Origin: Brevundimonas sp.
Lineage (GTDB): Bacteria; Pseudomonadota; Alphaproteobacteria; Caulobacterales; Caulobacteraceae
DNA length: 6,170 nucleotides
NCBI GenBank assembly: GCA_003248965.1
Contig: QFQU01000031.1
Span: 1 to 6,170 of the forward strand
Direction: 5' to 3'
The notes under the pieces: model-generated
Databases searched by the model: none
Told to the model about the DNA's origin: nothing
Seen by the model: only the letters and a program-made list of their open reading frames with translations
Part shown: positions 1 through 6,062 of the stretch, piece by piece
How the letters are laid out: the number at the start of each line of letters is the position of its first letter
Numbering within the stretch: the first letter of the stretch is position 1
Program-made: the position numbers and the translations under genes

Positions 1-74
1 CTCACCCCACGCTGCGAGGCGTAACTAACCCAAGGACTCTGGTCGCCGCTGGATGAAAACTCAGAGGCACGTCA
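1..74 (+). mobile_element. right end of an IS3-family element (body outside window)
   Basis: Positions 26-74 align without gaps to 2473-2521, the right end of the IS relic in the middle of the window, with 45 of 49 bases identical. The differences are at positions 38, 60, 65 and 66. Both copies end in CACGTCA, so the inverted terminus would read TGACGTG, in keeping with the TGA-type tips of IS3-family elements. To the left of position 26 the two copies no longer match, so these are related but distinct elements or diverged copies. Only the non-coding tip is present here; the transposase would lie upstream of the window. The exact last base is inferred from where the similarity stops. Confidence 0.6.
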
Positions 75-151
75 TCGCCGGCACCTATGACGGCCAGAAC
101 TACGATACGCTCGGCCGTTATTACTCGATCGCCGTGACGAAGAAGTTTTAG
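75..151 (+). pseudogene. 3' end of a TonB-dependent receptor gene, cut by an IS
   Basis: The frame ending at the TAG at 149-151 reads IAGTYDGQNYDTL followed by GRYYSIAVTKKF. The alternating aromatic and polar residues and the final phenylalanine are the usual last beta-strand of a TonB-dependent outer-membrane receptor; the terminal F is the outer-membrane sorting signal read by the Bam machinery. Only about 25 codons remain. Immediately upstream the frame runs into the IS terminus and meets a stop at 26-28, so the receptor reading frame does not continue on this side. The IS therefore appears to have inserted near the gene's 3' end, or to have deleted the rest. The receptor's substrate cannot be judged from so short a piece. 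The family call rests on C-terminal style only. Confidence 0.6.
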
Positions 152-160
152 AGCCGTGCG

Positions 161-189
161 CCGACGGGGAAGCAGGTCTTCCCCGTCGG
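161..189 (+). terminator. terminator-like perfect hairpin after the receptor remnant
   Basis: CCGACGGGGAAG (161-172) is perfectly complementary to CTTCCCCGTCGG (178-189), with a five-base loop CAGGT. This 12-bp GC-rich stem starts 9 bases after the receptor stop codon. No T-run follows on either strand, so it is not a classic intrinsic terminator; it may end transcription inefficiently or stabilise the mRNA 3' end. Confidence 0.55.
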
Positions 190-356
190 TCGCCTCGATG
201 ATCAGGACGATCTTCGGTCCATTTCCTGGCTCGCGCCGATCATCGACTTCGCGCGCCGAAACAGGCGCAGGCCGATCATTCGGACGATGGGCTGGTCGGC
301 GCGTCGGCCCTTGGTCGCCATCACAGCTTCAACACAATCCATAGCGGATCCAGATC
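190..356. other. intergenic region upstream of the amidohydrolase
   Basis: No convincing gene is seen on either strand. A 39-codon minus-strand frame (321 to 202) is arginine-rich, unrecognised and lacks a ribosome-binding site. The promoter of the amidohydrolase presumably lies here, but I cannot point to a convincing -35/-10 pair. A weak Shine-Dalgarno GCGGA at 344-348 lies 8 bases before the ATG at 357. Confidence 0.5.
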
Positions 357-1817
357 ATGAAATTCACAAGCCTGACGGCTATCGCTCTTGCTTTGTCGTC
401 TTGTGCGGGCGCGTCCGCCTGGGCGGCGGAACTGCCGGCGGCGCAGCAGTCCGCCCTCATCGGAACGGTCGAACGTGATCAAGAGAAACTGGGGGCGACC
501 GCCCTGGCCATATGGGGTTTCGCCGAGGTCGGCTATCAGGAGACCCAGAGTTCGGCCCGCCTGCAACAGGATCTGACGGCCGCCGGTTTCACCGTCACGC
601 CGGGAATCGCCGGTCAGCCCACCGCCTTCGTCGCCAGTTTCAAGAACGGGGACGGCCCGGTGGTCGCCCTTCTGGCCGAGTTCGACGCTTTGCCCGGCCT
701 GTCCCAGGCCGTATCGCCCGTCGAACAGTCGCTGCATGGGATCGCCGGTCACGGCTGCGGCCATAACCTGTTCGGCGCCGCCTCCAGCTATGCCGCCATC
801 GCGGTCAGGCAATGGATGATCGACAACAACATCAAGGGCGAATTGCGCGTCTACGGCACGCCCGCCGAAGAGGGCGGCTCGGCCAAGGCCTTCATGGTCC
901 GCGACGGCCTGTTCAACGACGTGGATGTCGCGCTCCACTGGCACCCCGCCACGGTCAATAGCGCCAGCCAAGGCACGACCAAGGCCAATGTCAGCGGTAA
1001 ATTCCGCTTCTACGGCACGTCGTCCCACGCGTCCGGCGCGCCGGATCGCGGGCGTTCGGCCCTGGACGCCGTCGAGGCGATGAACGCCATGGCCAATATG
1101 ATGCGCGAGCACATCCCCGACGGAACCCGCATCCACTATGTCATCACCAACGGCGGTGAAGCGCCCAACGTCGTGCCCAACTATGCGGAATCCTACTATT
1201 ACGTCCGCCACGGCGATCCGCAGGTCGTGTTGTCTGTCATCGAACGGCTGAAGAAGGCCGCCGAAGGCGCCGCGCTCGGCACCGAAACCCGATACGAATT
1301 CCAGCAGATCGGCGGTGTCTACAGCATGATGCCCAACGGCGCGCTGATGAGCGTCATGGACCGTAATCTGCATCGCGTCGGCGGCATCGCCTGGACGCCG
1401 GAGGAAACGGCTTTCGCGGCCGAACTCCAGAAGACCCTGGCCAGCCGTCCGCCGCTGTCGAGCGTCGGCGAAATTCAGCCTGCGCAACTGAGCTTCGATG
1501 GGGCAGGCGGCTCGACCGACGTCTCGGACGTCAGCTGGGTCGTGCCCACCGTCGGTCTGGCGACGGCGACCTTCGTGCCCGGATCGGCAGGGCACAGCTG
1601 GCAGAACACCGCCGCCGCAGGCTCCAGCATCGGGGTCAAGGGCGCGGTCGTGGCGGCCAAGACCCTGGCCCTGACGGCTGCCGAACTGTTCGTCAGCCCC
1701 GACACCATCGCCGCAGCGACGGCCGAGCTCCATGAACGCCGTGGCGCGGACTTCGTCTATCGCCCCCTGGTCGGGGACGGTCCCCCGCAACTTGACTACC
1801 GCGGCGCCGCCAAATGA
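357..1817 (+). CDS. exported M20-family amidohydrolase, AbgB-like (aminobenzoyl-glutamate hydrolase type)
   Basis: This 486-residue protein is a zinc/manganese-dependent amidohydrolase of peptidase family M20, closest in style to AbgB, which cleaves p-aminobenzoyl-glutamate. Visible motifs are ALLAEFDALPGL (104-115), GHGCGHN (131-137) with candidate metal ligands C134 and H136, TPAEEGG (168-174) with the catalytic/metal acidic pair E171-E172, LHWHP (193-197), and GHSWQN (412-417) with a late ligand H413. The stretch from about 205 to 330, with SSHASGAPDRGRSALDA, is the inserted dimerisation domain. Residues 1-24 form a signal peptide: K2, hydrophobic LTAIALAL, then ASAWAA before E25. LSSC at 13-16 also fits a lipobox, so it could be a lipoprotein on C16. 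The ATG is supported by this signal and by GCGGA 8 bases upstream. Length is normal for AbgB-like proteins. It stands alone, with no AbgA partner or transporter in the window. The family is secure; the substrate (aminoacyl-aminobenzoate, N-acyl amino acid or dipeptide) is not. Confidence 0.9.
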   Translation: MKFTSLTAIALALSSCAGASAWAAELPAAQQSALIGTVERDQEKLGATALAIWGFAEVGYQETQSSARLQQDLTAAGFTVTPGIAGQPTAFVASFKNGDGPVVALLAEFDALPGLSQAVSPVEQSLHGIAGHGCGHNLFGAASSYAAIAVRQWMIDNNIKGELRVYGTPAEEGGSAKAFMVRDGLFNDVDVALHWHPATVNSASQGTTKANVSGKFRFYGTSSHASGAPDRGRSALDAVEAMNAMANMMREHIPDGTRIHYVITNGGEAPNVVPNYAESYYYVRHGDPQVVLSVIERLKKAAEGAALGTETRYEFQQIGGVYSMMPNGALMSVMDRNLHRVGGIAWTPEETAFAAELQKTLASRPPLSSVGEIQPAQLSFDGAGGSTDVSDVSWVVPTVGLATATFVPGSAGHSWQNTAAAGSSIGVKGAVVAAKTLALTAAELFVSPDTIAAATAELHERRGADFVYRPLVGDGPPQLDYRGAAK

Positions 1818-2017
1818 CATCGACAACGCCGCGACGGGAACGGTCGACGCTGCGGCCTCGATGAATTAGTTCGGCCTGCACGGGGAGGGCGCTGACGCGT
1901 ACCGGATTCGAGCAGGTCGACATCCCTCAAGAGAGGGGAGTCAGCGTTAGGCCGGCAGAACCGACCGAGACGCTCGTTGCGCCGGCCCCGCGGCGTTCAA
2001 GTCGTTTGATTGCAATG
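1818..2017. other. intergenic region, no gene seen
   Basis: The stretch between the amidohydrolase stop and the tRNA remnant has frequent stops in all frames. A short GC hairpin (1980-1984 pairing with 1991-1995, six-base loop) lies downstream of the tRNA-Lys remnant in that gene's direction, but it has no T-run. I see no good terminator for the amidohydrolase. Confidence 0.5.
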
Positions 2018-2035
2018 AAGGGACGATGGTGGGTG
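2018..2035. repeat. 18-bp direct repeat, copy 1 (overlaps tRNA-Lys 3' end)
   Basis: AAGGGACGATGGTGGGTG is found again exactly at 6045-6062, in the same orientation. In this copy bases 2027-2035 are the CCA, discriminator and first five acceptor-stem bases of the tRNA-Lys remnant, and 2018-2026 are its downstream flank. A repeat of a tRNA 3' end plus flank is the form expected of an att core used by a tyrosine recombinase; that interpretation is inference. Confidence 0.6.
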
Positions 2036-2071
2036 ATCACAGGTTCGAACTGTAGACCCGCTGATTAAGAG
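2027..2071 (-). pseudogene. tRNA-Lys(CTT), 3' half only
   Basis: Read on the minus strand, this is the 3' part of a lysine tRNA. The anticodon loop is CTCTTAA with anticodon CTT (2069-2067). It is followed by the 3' anticodon strand TCAGC, a five-base variable loop GGGTC, a T-stem TACAG/CTGTG closing the loop TTCGAAC, the acceptor 3' strand ATCACCC, discriminator A and an encoded CCA (2029-2027). The 5' anticodon strand should be GCTGA, but the sequence beyond 2071 gives AGCGC read 5'-3', and no D-arm or GGGTGAT acceptor 5' strand occurs upstream. The gene is therefore cut exactly at the anticodon loop and cannot make a tRNA. The joined sequence is IS3 transposase coding DNA. An intact tRNA-Lys(CTT) must exist elsewhere, unless UUU-reading tRNA suffices. 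Confidence 0.8.
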
Positions 2072-2419
2072 GCGCTGGATCAGGCCTGCGCCAGGCTGGG
2101 CTATCCGAAGGCGATCCGGGTCGACCAGGGCACGGAGTTCGTCTCCCGGAACCTCGACCTATGGGCCTACGCCCACGGCGTCACCCTCGACTTCTCGCGG
2201 CCCGGCAAACCGACAGACAACGCCTTCATCGAGGCGTTCAACGGACGCTTCCGGGACGAATGCCTGAACGCCCACTGGTTCCTGACGCTTGCGGATGCGG
2301 CCGAAAAGTTGGAGGTTTGGCGCAGAGACTACAACGAGGTTCGGCCCCATGGGGCCATAGGCAACAAGCCGCCGATCACGTTGATGGATCCCGGTGACGC
2401 AGCCAGCCCGTCACCCTGA
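2072..2419 (+). pseudogene. IS3-family transposase OrfB, C-terminal fragment
   Basis: An open frame of 115 codons with no start codon of its own ends at TGA 2417-2419. It begins ALDQACARLGYPKAIRVDQG and contains the rve/DDE integrase core end. The second catalytic Asp is in RVDQGTEF (fragment residue 18) and the catalytic Glu is in DNAFIEAFNG (residue 54), with exactly 35 residues between them, the DD(35)E spacing of IS3 transposases. FRDECLN, DYNEVRPHGAIG and NKPPITLM follow, as in IS407-type OrfB. The first catalytic Asp and the N-terminal half (a full OrfB is about 270-280 residues) are lost. No internal stop or frameshift is seen in what remains, so the truncation looks fairly recent or happened in one step. 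The fragment should be inactive. Confidence 0.88.
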
Positions 2420-2472
2420 CTCGGGCCGGAAAACTCCAGCTCCGAGTGCTCCAGAGAATGGGAGCGGATCAA

Positions 2473-2521
2473 TAACCCAAGGACACTGGTCGCCGCTGGA
2501 TGAAAAGTCAGGAGCACGTCA
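2473..2521 (+). repeat. IS right terminus, second copy of the 26-74 sequence
   Basis: TAACCCAAGGAC, CTGGTCGCCGCTGGATGAAAA and CACGTCA are shared with 26-74 in register (45 of 49 bases identical). It ends in TCA, as expected for the outer tip of an IS3-type inverted repeat. Its placement 53 bases after the transposase stop fits a right end. Confidence 0.65.
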
Positions 2522-2613
2522 GGGAGTGATTGCGTGGGATTGCAGCCGCCCAGCCGAGTGACGCCATGATCGCGCAAGCAAGTGAGGCGGGCGTCAGAAC
2601 CGTCACTCATCCC

Positions 2614-2637
2614 AAAAAAGCCGATGGTTTATTGGCT
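2614..2637 (-). terminator. rho-independent terminator of the bphOP operon
   Basis: On the minus strand, AGCCAAT (2637-2631), loop AAACC, and ATCGGCT (2625-2619) form a seven-pair stem with one A-C mismatch. It is followed directly by a T-run (2619-2614). It starts 9 bases beyond the bphP stop at 2646, the expected place for an intrinsic terminator. Confidence 0.75.
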
Positions 2638-2645
2638 ATGTTCCA

Positions 2646-5237
2646 TCAGCCGCCGTCGCCCACCAGTCTGTCCAGCGCTCGGGCCACGTTCTCGAGCGTG
2701 TAGGGCTTTTGAACGATGGGACGCCCGCGATGGGCGATCGGAGGATCGGCCTGTTCCCCGTAGCCGGTCGCGAAGAGGAACGGGATGTTCAGTTCGGCCA
2801 GACGATCTGCGATCGGATAGGAGTTCTGGTCGCCCAGATTGATGTCCAGCATCGCGACGGAGGGGCGGGCGGCGTCGATGCTGTCGAGCGCGCCCTGAAC
2901 CGTAGCGGCGGTTGTGACTGTCTCGGCGCCGAGACGGGTGGCGATGTCTTCAGCATCCAGCGCGATGATCAGGCTGTCTTCAACCAGGAGAATGTCGTGA
3001 CCTTTGAGAATGCTGGCCGGAGCCGCCTGGGGATGGCCGGCCGCAGGGCGGGGATATTTGATGATGCGTGGCCCGGCGCCCTTCTGTGGGTCCGACAGGT
3101 GGCGAGCCGGCACGCGGAAGACAGCCTGAACGCCGCTGGGGTCGTAGTCGACCTTGGCCGCGCCGCCGAGATCATAGGGCACTGACCGATCGATAATGGT
3201 GGTGCCGAACCCCTTGCGCGTCGGCGGCGAGACCGGCGGACCACCGGTCTCGCGCCATTCAAGGATCAGGTCGCCGGCTGGATTGCGATGCCAGCCCAAC
3301 GTCACTCGCCCGCCCTTGACCGACAGCGCCCCGTACTTGTTGGAGTTGGTGACAAGTTCGTGGAGCACCAAGGCCAAAGTCGAATAGGCGTTGGGATTGA
3401 GAAGTACGGGTTCGCCCTGGGTGACGATCCGTTCTCCGTCATCGATGAAGGCTGCGGCCTCCGCATCGATCAGAGCCTGGATCGGCGCTGGGCCCCAATG
3501 ATCGTCGGTGATCTGGTTATGGGCTCGCGCCAGGGCGTGGATGCGACCGTCGATGACCTTGACGAAATTGGTGATGTCGCCGCCCGTCGGCTGTGACTGA
3601 CGGATCAGACCGCGGATCAGACCAAGGATGTTGCGCACGCGATGGTTCAACTCCGCGATCAGCAATTCCTGTCGTGCGCTGGCCTGCTGACGCTCGGTAG
3701 ACGCTTCGTCGGCGAGGCGCAGCACCACCTCGATCAAGGTCGCCCGTAGTGTTTCGGCGACGCGAATCTCTGAACTCGAGAAAGGGCGAGAACGGCCTTC
3801 GACCAGTTCCTTCCATTCGGCGAAACTTTCGCGCGGCGTCAGACGAGGTCCATTGGGACCATAGGCCGTCGGCTTGTGGGGATCACCGCCCCAGCGGACT
3901 GAGTGGATCAGTTCCTTGCGAAACAGAACGACATAGTCGCGCGGCGAACGCGAAATCGGTATGGCCAGCATTCCCGCAGCTTCCGAGGCGAACGCCTCCG
4001 CGTCCGGAATGAGAGAGCCGATGTGGTCGGTGGCGAACACCTTGCCGGCTGCTGTGCCGTTCAGGGCGCGAACGATTCTTCTGAAAGCCTCGATCGGCGG
4101 CGTGACGCCGGAGAAGGCGTGGTTTCCACCTAACCAGACCCCGACCCCGTCGGCGGGAATGGCATGGGTCAGGATATCGCCTAGCCAATCAAGGTCCTTG
4201 AGCAGGGTCTCGTCGGATGCGACGGCCCCCAGAAGTTGGTCCGAGATGTCGCGGGCGCGGCGTTCGTAATCGACGGTTTCCTGACGCTCTCGGCTCTCCA
4301 GCCGCATCGAAAACATCTGCACGAACAGTTCCGCGACAGAGCGCCGTTCGAAGCTGGGTCGACGCGGAGCGTAATGGTGGCAGGCGAAGAGTCCCCACAG
4401 CCGCCCGTCCACGATGATCGAAATCGACAGGGACGCCTCTACGCCCATGTTCTTCAGATATTCGATATGGATTGGAGAGACAGAGCGCAGAACCGACAAG
4501 GACAGATCCAGCGGCCGACCCGCTTCGTCGCGCTCCGGCAGAATGGGCACGGGCGTCGCGTTGACGTCCGTGATGATGCGCAGAAGGTTGCGCCGGTAGA
4601 GCGCGCGCGCCTGAGCCGGAATATCCGAGGCCGGATAGTGCAGGCCCATGAATTTTCCGATGCCTGATCGAGCCGCCTCGGCCACCACCTCGCCAGAGCC
4701 GTCTGCGGCGAAGCGATAGACCATCACACGGTCGAATCCGATCAGGGCCCGGACCTGGCGGGCGCCCTCCCTGTAGAAGCTTGCGAAGTCCGCACATTGG
4801 TCCAGGCGACTGATCATCGAACGGACCATGCCTGAGGCGTCGCCGTGTTCGCCCGACGCCGGCTCGGCCTCGATCACCACCTGCCCGTTCGAGAAGTGCA
4901 GGGCGATGTCGAAGGCGGGGCCGCCATCGACAATGGCGCAGTCGAACAGTCTTTCGACCGCATCAGAGACGCGCAGCATCGCTGCGCGATTGCGCAGATC
5001 GTGCACGGCGCGGGCGGAGAAGACTTGCTGTAGAGGCTTGCCGAACAGATCGGCGGGCGCAAGGCCCAGAAAGTCGATGGTGTTCGCCGAGGCGCGCGCG
5101 ATCATCCAATCGGCGGTCAGGGCGAGGAGAAAACCGATGGGCTGGATGGCGCCCAGAATGTGAATCGGCTCGCGATCACAATTGGTCAGGTCGACCGGGC
5201 ATGAATCATCCGTGGCGGTTTCGGACTGCAAGATCAT
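2646..5237 (-). CDS. bphP: bacteriophytochrome hybrid kinase (PAS-GAF-PHY-HWE kinase-receiver)
   Basis: Red/far-red photoreceptor kinase, 863 residues from the ATG at 5237. The N-terminal PAS region has NCDREPIHILGAIQPIG with C20 at the biliverdin-attachment position. The GAF domain (about 145-310) has VMVYRF, HYPASDIPAQAR (D205), SPIHIEYLKNMG (H257) and LWGLFACHHY, a complete chromophore pocket. The PHY domain (about 325-505) has VRWGGDP and PRESF, the tongue motifs. The kinase has phospho-acceptor H532 in ELNHRVRN, the N-box HELVTNSNKYGALS (626-639) and WRE (661-663), the marks of the HWE family. A C-terminal receiver (about 748-860) keeps LLVEDS, acceptor D798 in LDINLG, T824 and K844. This layout matches Agrobacterium Agp2-type phytochromes. 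The start is uncertain: GGGGAGG (5244-5238) touches the ATG but sits 6 bases before a TTG at 5231, and the frame is open back to a TTG at 5270. It overlaps the end of bphO, implying translational coupling. No separate cognate regulator is present in the window. Confidence 0.95.
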   Translation of the reverse strand: MILQSETATDDSCPVDLTNCDREPIHILGAIQPIGFLLALTADWMIARASANTIDFLGLAPADLFGKPLQQVFSARAVHDLRNRAAMLRVSDAVERLFDCAIVDGGPAFDIALHFSNGQVVIEAEPASGEHGDASGMVRSMISRLDQCADFASFYREGARQVRALIGFDRVMVYRFAADGSGEVVAEAARSGIGKFMGLHYPASDIPAQARALYRRNLLRIITDVNATPVPILPERDEAGRPLDLSLSVLRSVSPIHIEYLKNMGVEASLSISIIVDGRLWGLFACHHYAPRRPSFERRSVAELFVQMFSMRLESRERQETVDYERRARDISDQLLGAVASDETLLKDLDWLGDILTHAIPADGVGVWLGGNHAFSGVTPPIEAFRRIVRALNGTAAGKVFATDHIGSLIPDAEAFASEAAGMLAIPISRSPRDYVVLFRKELIHSVRWGGDPHKPTAYGPNGPRLTPRESFAEWKELVEGRSRPFSSSEIRVAETLRATLIEVVLRLADEASTERQQASARQELLIAELNHRVRNILGLIRGLIRQSQPTGGDITNFVKVIDGRIHALARAHNQITDDHWGPAPIQALIDAEAAAFIDDGERIVTQGEPVLLNPNAYSTLALVLHELVTNSNKYGALSVKGGRVTLGWHRNPAGDLILEWRETGGPPVSPPTRKGFGTTIIDRSVPYDLGGAAKVDYDPSGVQAVFRVPARHLSDPQKGAGPRIIKYPRPAAGHPQAAPASILKGHDILLVEDSLIIALDAEDIATRLGAETVTTAATVQGALDSIDAARPSVAMLDINLGDQNSYPIADRLAELNIPFLFATGYGEQADPPIAHRGRPIVQKPYTLENVARALDRLVGDGG

Positions 5238-5769
5238 CCTCCCCAAGAGTGCGACGGGCAGAGGATGCAAAGGTCTCGAAAACGTCGGCGGCGGCGCGGG
5301 CTGCGGCGGCGACCTCGGGTTCAGAGCTTAACCGTTGATCCAGAAGGTGAACAAATGCGCGCCAGGCCGCCGGGTTCCCGCCGGAAAGGAAGGATTTCGG
5401 AAGATCGTCGGGAACGGCGCGAACCAACATCGCCCCTCCAAGCCGCGAGCCTTCCAGGACGTAAAGTCCGCCGAGCATCGCCGCCTCTCCGAAGAAGGAC
5501 GGCGCCGGCGAAGGAGGGGGGGGCGCCATATCCAGAGCGGTCAAGTCGGCGACCAGGGCGTTGGACCGCCGCCGATCGGGCCAGTCTGGAACGACGTCTG
5601 CGATTCCGGCGCGGTCGAGCGCCTCCTCGACGCCGAGGAAGCCGCCAGCCTGGGCCAGCAGAAAGTCGCCATAGCCGCCGCGATGGGTCAGATCGAAGCG
5701 AGAGAACAGAGCGTCGAGCCTTTCATGGTCGTCCGCCGTGGCCGACCGAAGTACGAAACGCACGCTCAT
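5206..5769 (-). CDS. bphO: biliverdin-producing heme oxygenase BphO
   Basis: This 187-residue cytoplasmic heme oxygenase cleaves heme to biliverdin, CO and iron and so supplies the chromophore of the phytochrome encoded next to it. LRSATADDHERLDALF near the N-terminus carries the proximal heme ligand H15, and YVLEGSRLGG (103-112) is the conserved distal-helix signature of the bacterial BphO/HemO group. The length is usual for the family. The ATG at 5769 has only a weak GCGGA at 5782-5778, 8 bases upstream, in an AT-rich stretch. The stop (5208-5206) lies inside the start of bphP, so the two genes form a tight bphO-bphP operon transcribed right to left. A proline-rich loop (82-90, PPPPSPAP) is encoded by a run of eight C (plus-strand G run 5516-5523), in a region that varies in the family. 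There are no signal peptide or membrane segments. Confidence 0.93.
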   Translation of the reverse strand: MSVRFVLRSATADDHERLDALFSRFDLTHRGGYGDFLLAQAGGFLGVEEALDRAGIADVVPDWPDRRRSNALVADLTALDMAPPPPSPAPSFFGEAAMLGGLYVLEGSRLGGAMLVRAVPDDLPKSFLSGGNPAAWRAFVHLLDQRLSSEPEVAAAARAAADVFETFASSARRTLGEDDLAVRNRHG

Positions 5770-5790
5770 ATATATAATCCGCTACTCGAC

Positions 5791-5806
5791 AAATTCAGCC
5801 GAATTT
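5791..5806. promoter_or_regulatory. palindrome upstream of bphO, possible operator
   Basis: AAATTC (5791-5796) and GAATTT (5801-5806) form a perfect 6-bp inverted repeat with spacer AGCC. It sits 22-37 bases upstream of the bphO ATG, where a repressor or activator would act. No known regulator site (for example the PpsR TGT-N12-ACA pattern) is matched. It could be chance in an AT-rich stretch. Confidence 0.25.
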
Positions 5807-6044
5807 CAAATCGTAACGGGTATTGAGGCGAGTTCCAAGCGTCTGAATAGCTTGCTGATGTGGTCAGTATCTGCGCCTGAGCGGCTTACGCGCCTTAGTT
5901 ACCGTTGAGCGTGCCCCGGAAATCAACCTTCTTCCGAGAAGGCCTGAATGGGCAGGGGAGGGCTGGTGTTGGCGATCAGGGCTTTTCGCCGCAAGGACGT
6001 GCGCGTGTCACCGCTCTGAGCGATCCGTCGCCATCTTGTTGGAA

Positions 6045-6062
6045 AAGGGACGATGGTGGGTG
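6045..6062. repeat. 18-bp direct repeat, copy 2
   Basis: AAGGGACGATGGTGGGTG is identical to 2018-2035 and in the same orientation, about 4 kb away. Here it is followed by CGGTCCACAGTG, not by the tRNA T-arm, so only the CCA end, the discriminator, five acceptor bases and the 3' flank of the tRNA-Lys are duplicated. The two copies bracket the IS relic and the bphOP operon. Confidence 0.6.

Larger units (their letters stand above)
2072..2521 (+). mobile_element. 5'-truncated IS3-family element (IS407-like), right part only
   Basis: This is the right-hand 450 bases of an IS3-family element: the C-terminal part of the OrfB transposase (to 2419), about 50 bases of non-coding DNA, and a right terminus (2473-2521) matching 26-74. 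The left terminus, orfA and most of orfB are missing, so it cannot move by itself. The left break falls at the tRNA-Lys remnant, around 2069-2072; GAG at 2069-2071 could belong to either partner, a possible microhomology joint. The IS407-like subgroup is inferred from the transposase wording, not from a search. Confidence 0.8.

Noticed and set aside
202..321. A 39-codon minus-strand frame (ATG at 321) between the receptor remnant and the amidohydrolase
   Set aside because: It has no ribosome-binding site and no recognisable family. It is short enough to arise by chance in GC-rich DNA.
321..1826. A 501-codon open frame on the minus strand opposite the amidohydrolase
   Set aside because: It is the antisense shadow of a GC-rich gene. 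Its translation is G/R/D/A-rich with no family motif, whereas the plus-strand protein has a signal peptide and the full M20 motif set.
2161..2397. A 78-codon plus-strand frame within the IS relic
   Set aside because: It is out of frame with the transposase reading (2072-2419), which carries the DD(35)E residues. It is a shadow.
4189..4797. A 202-codon minus-strand frame inside bphP
   Set aside because: It is a different frame of the same strand within the GAF region of bphP, with R/G-rich sequence and no motif.
5265..5826. Two long plus-strand frames opposite bphO
   Set aside because: The R/P-rich translations overlap the well-supported heme oxygenase on the other strand.
5810..5840. GGAAC and CGTT on the minus strand upstream of bphO, resembling an EcfG general-stress promoter
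   Set aside because: The spacer is 13 bases, whereas EcfG promoters need about 16-17.
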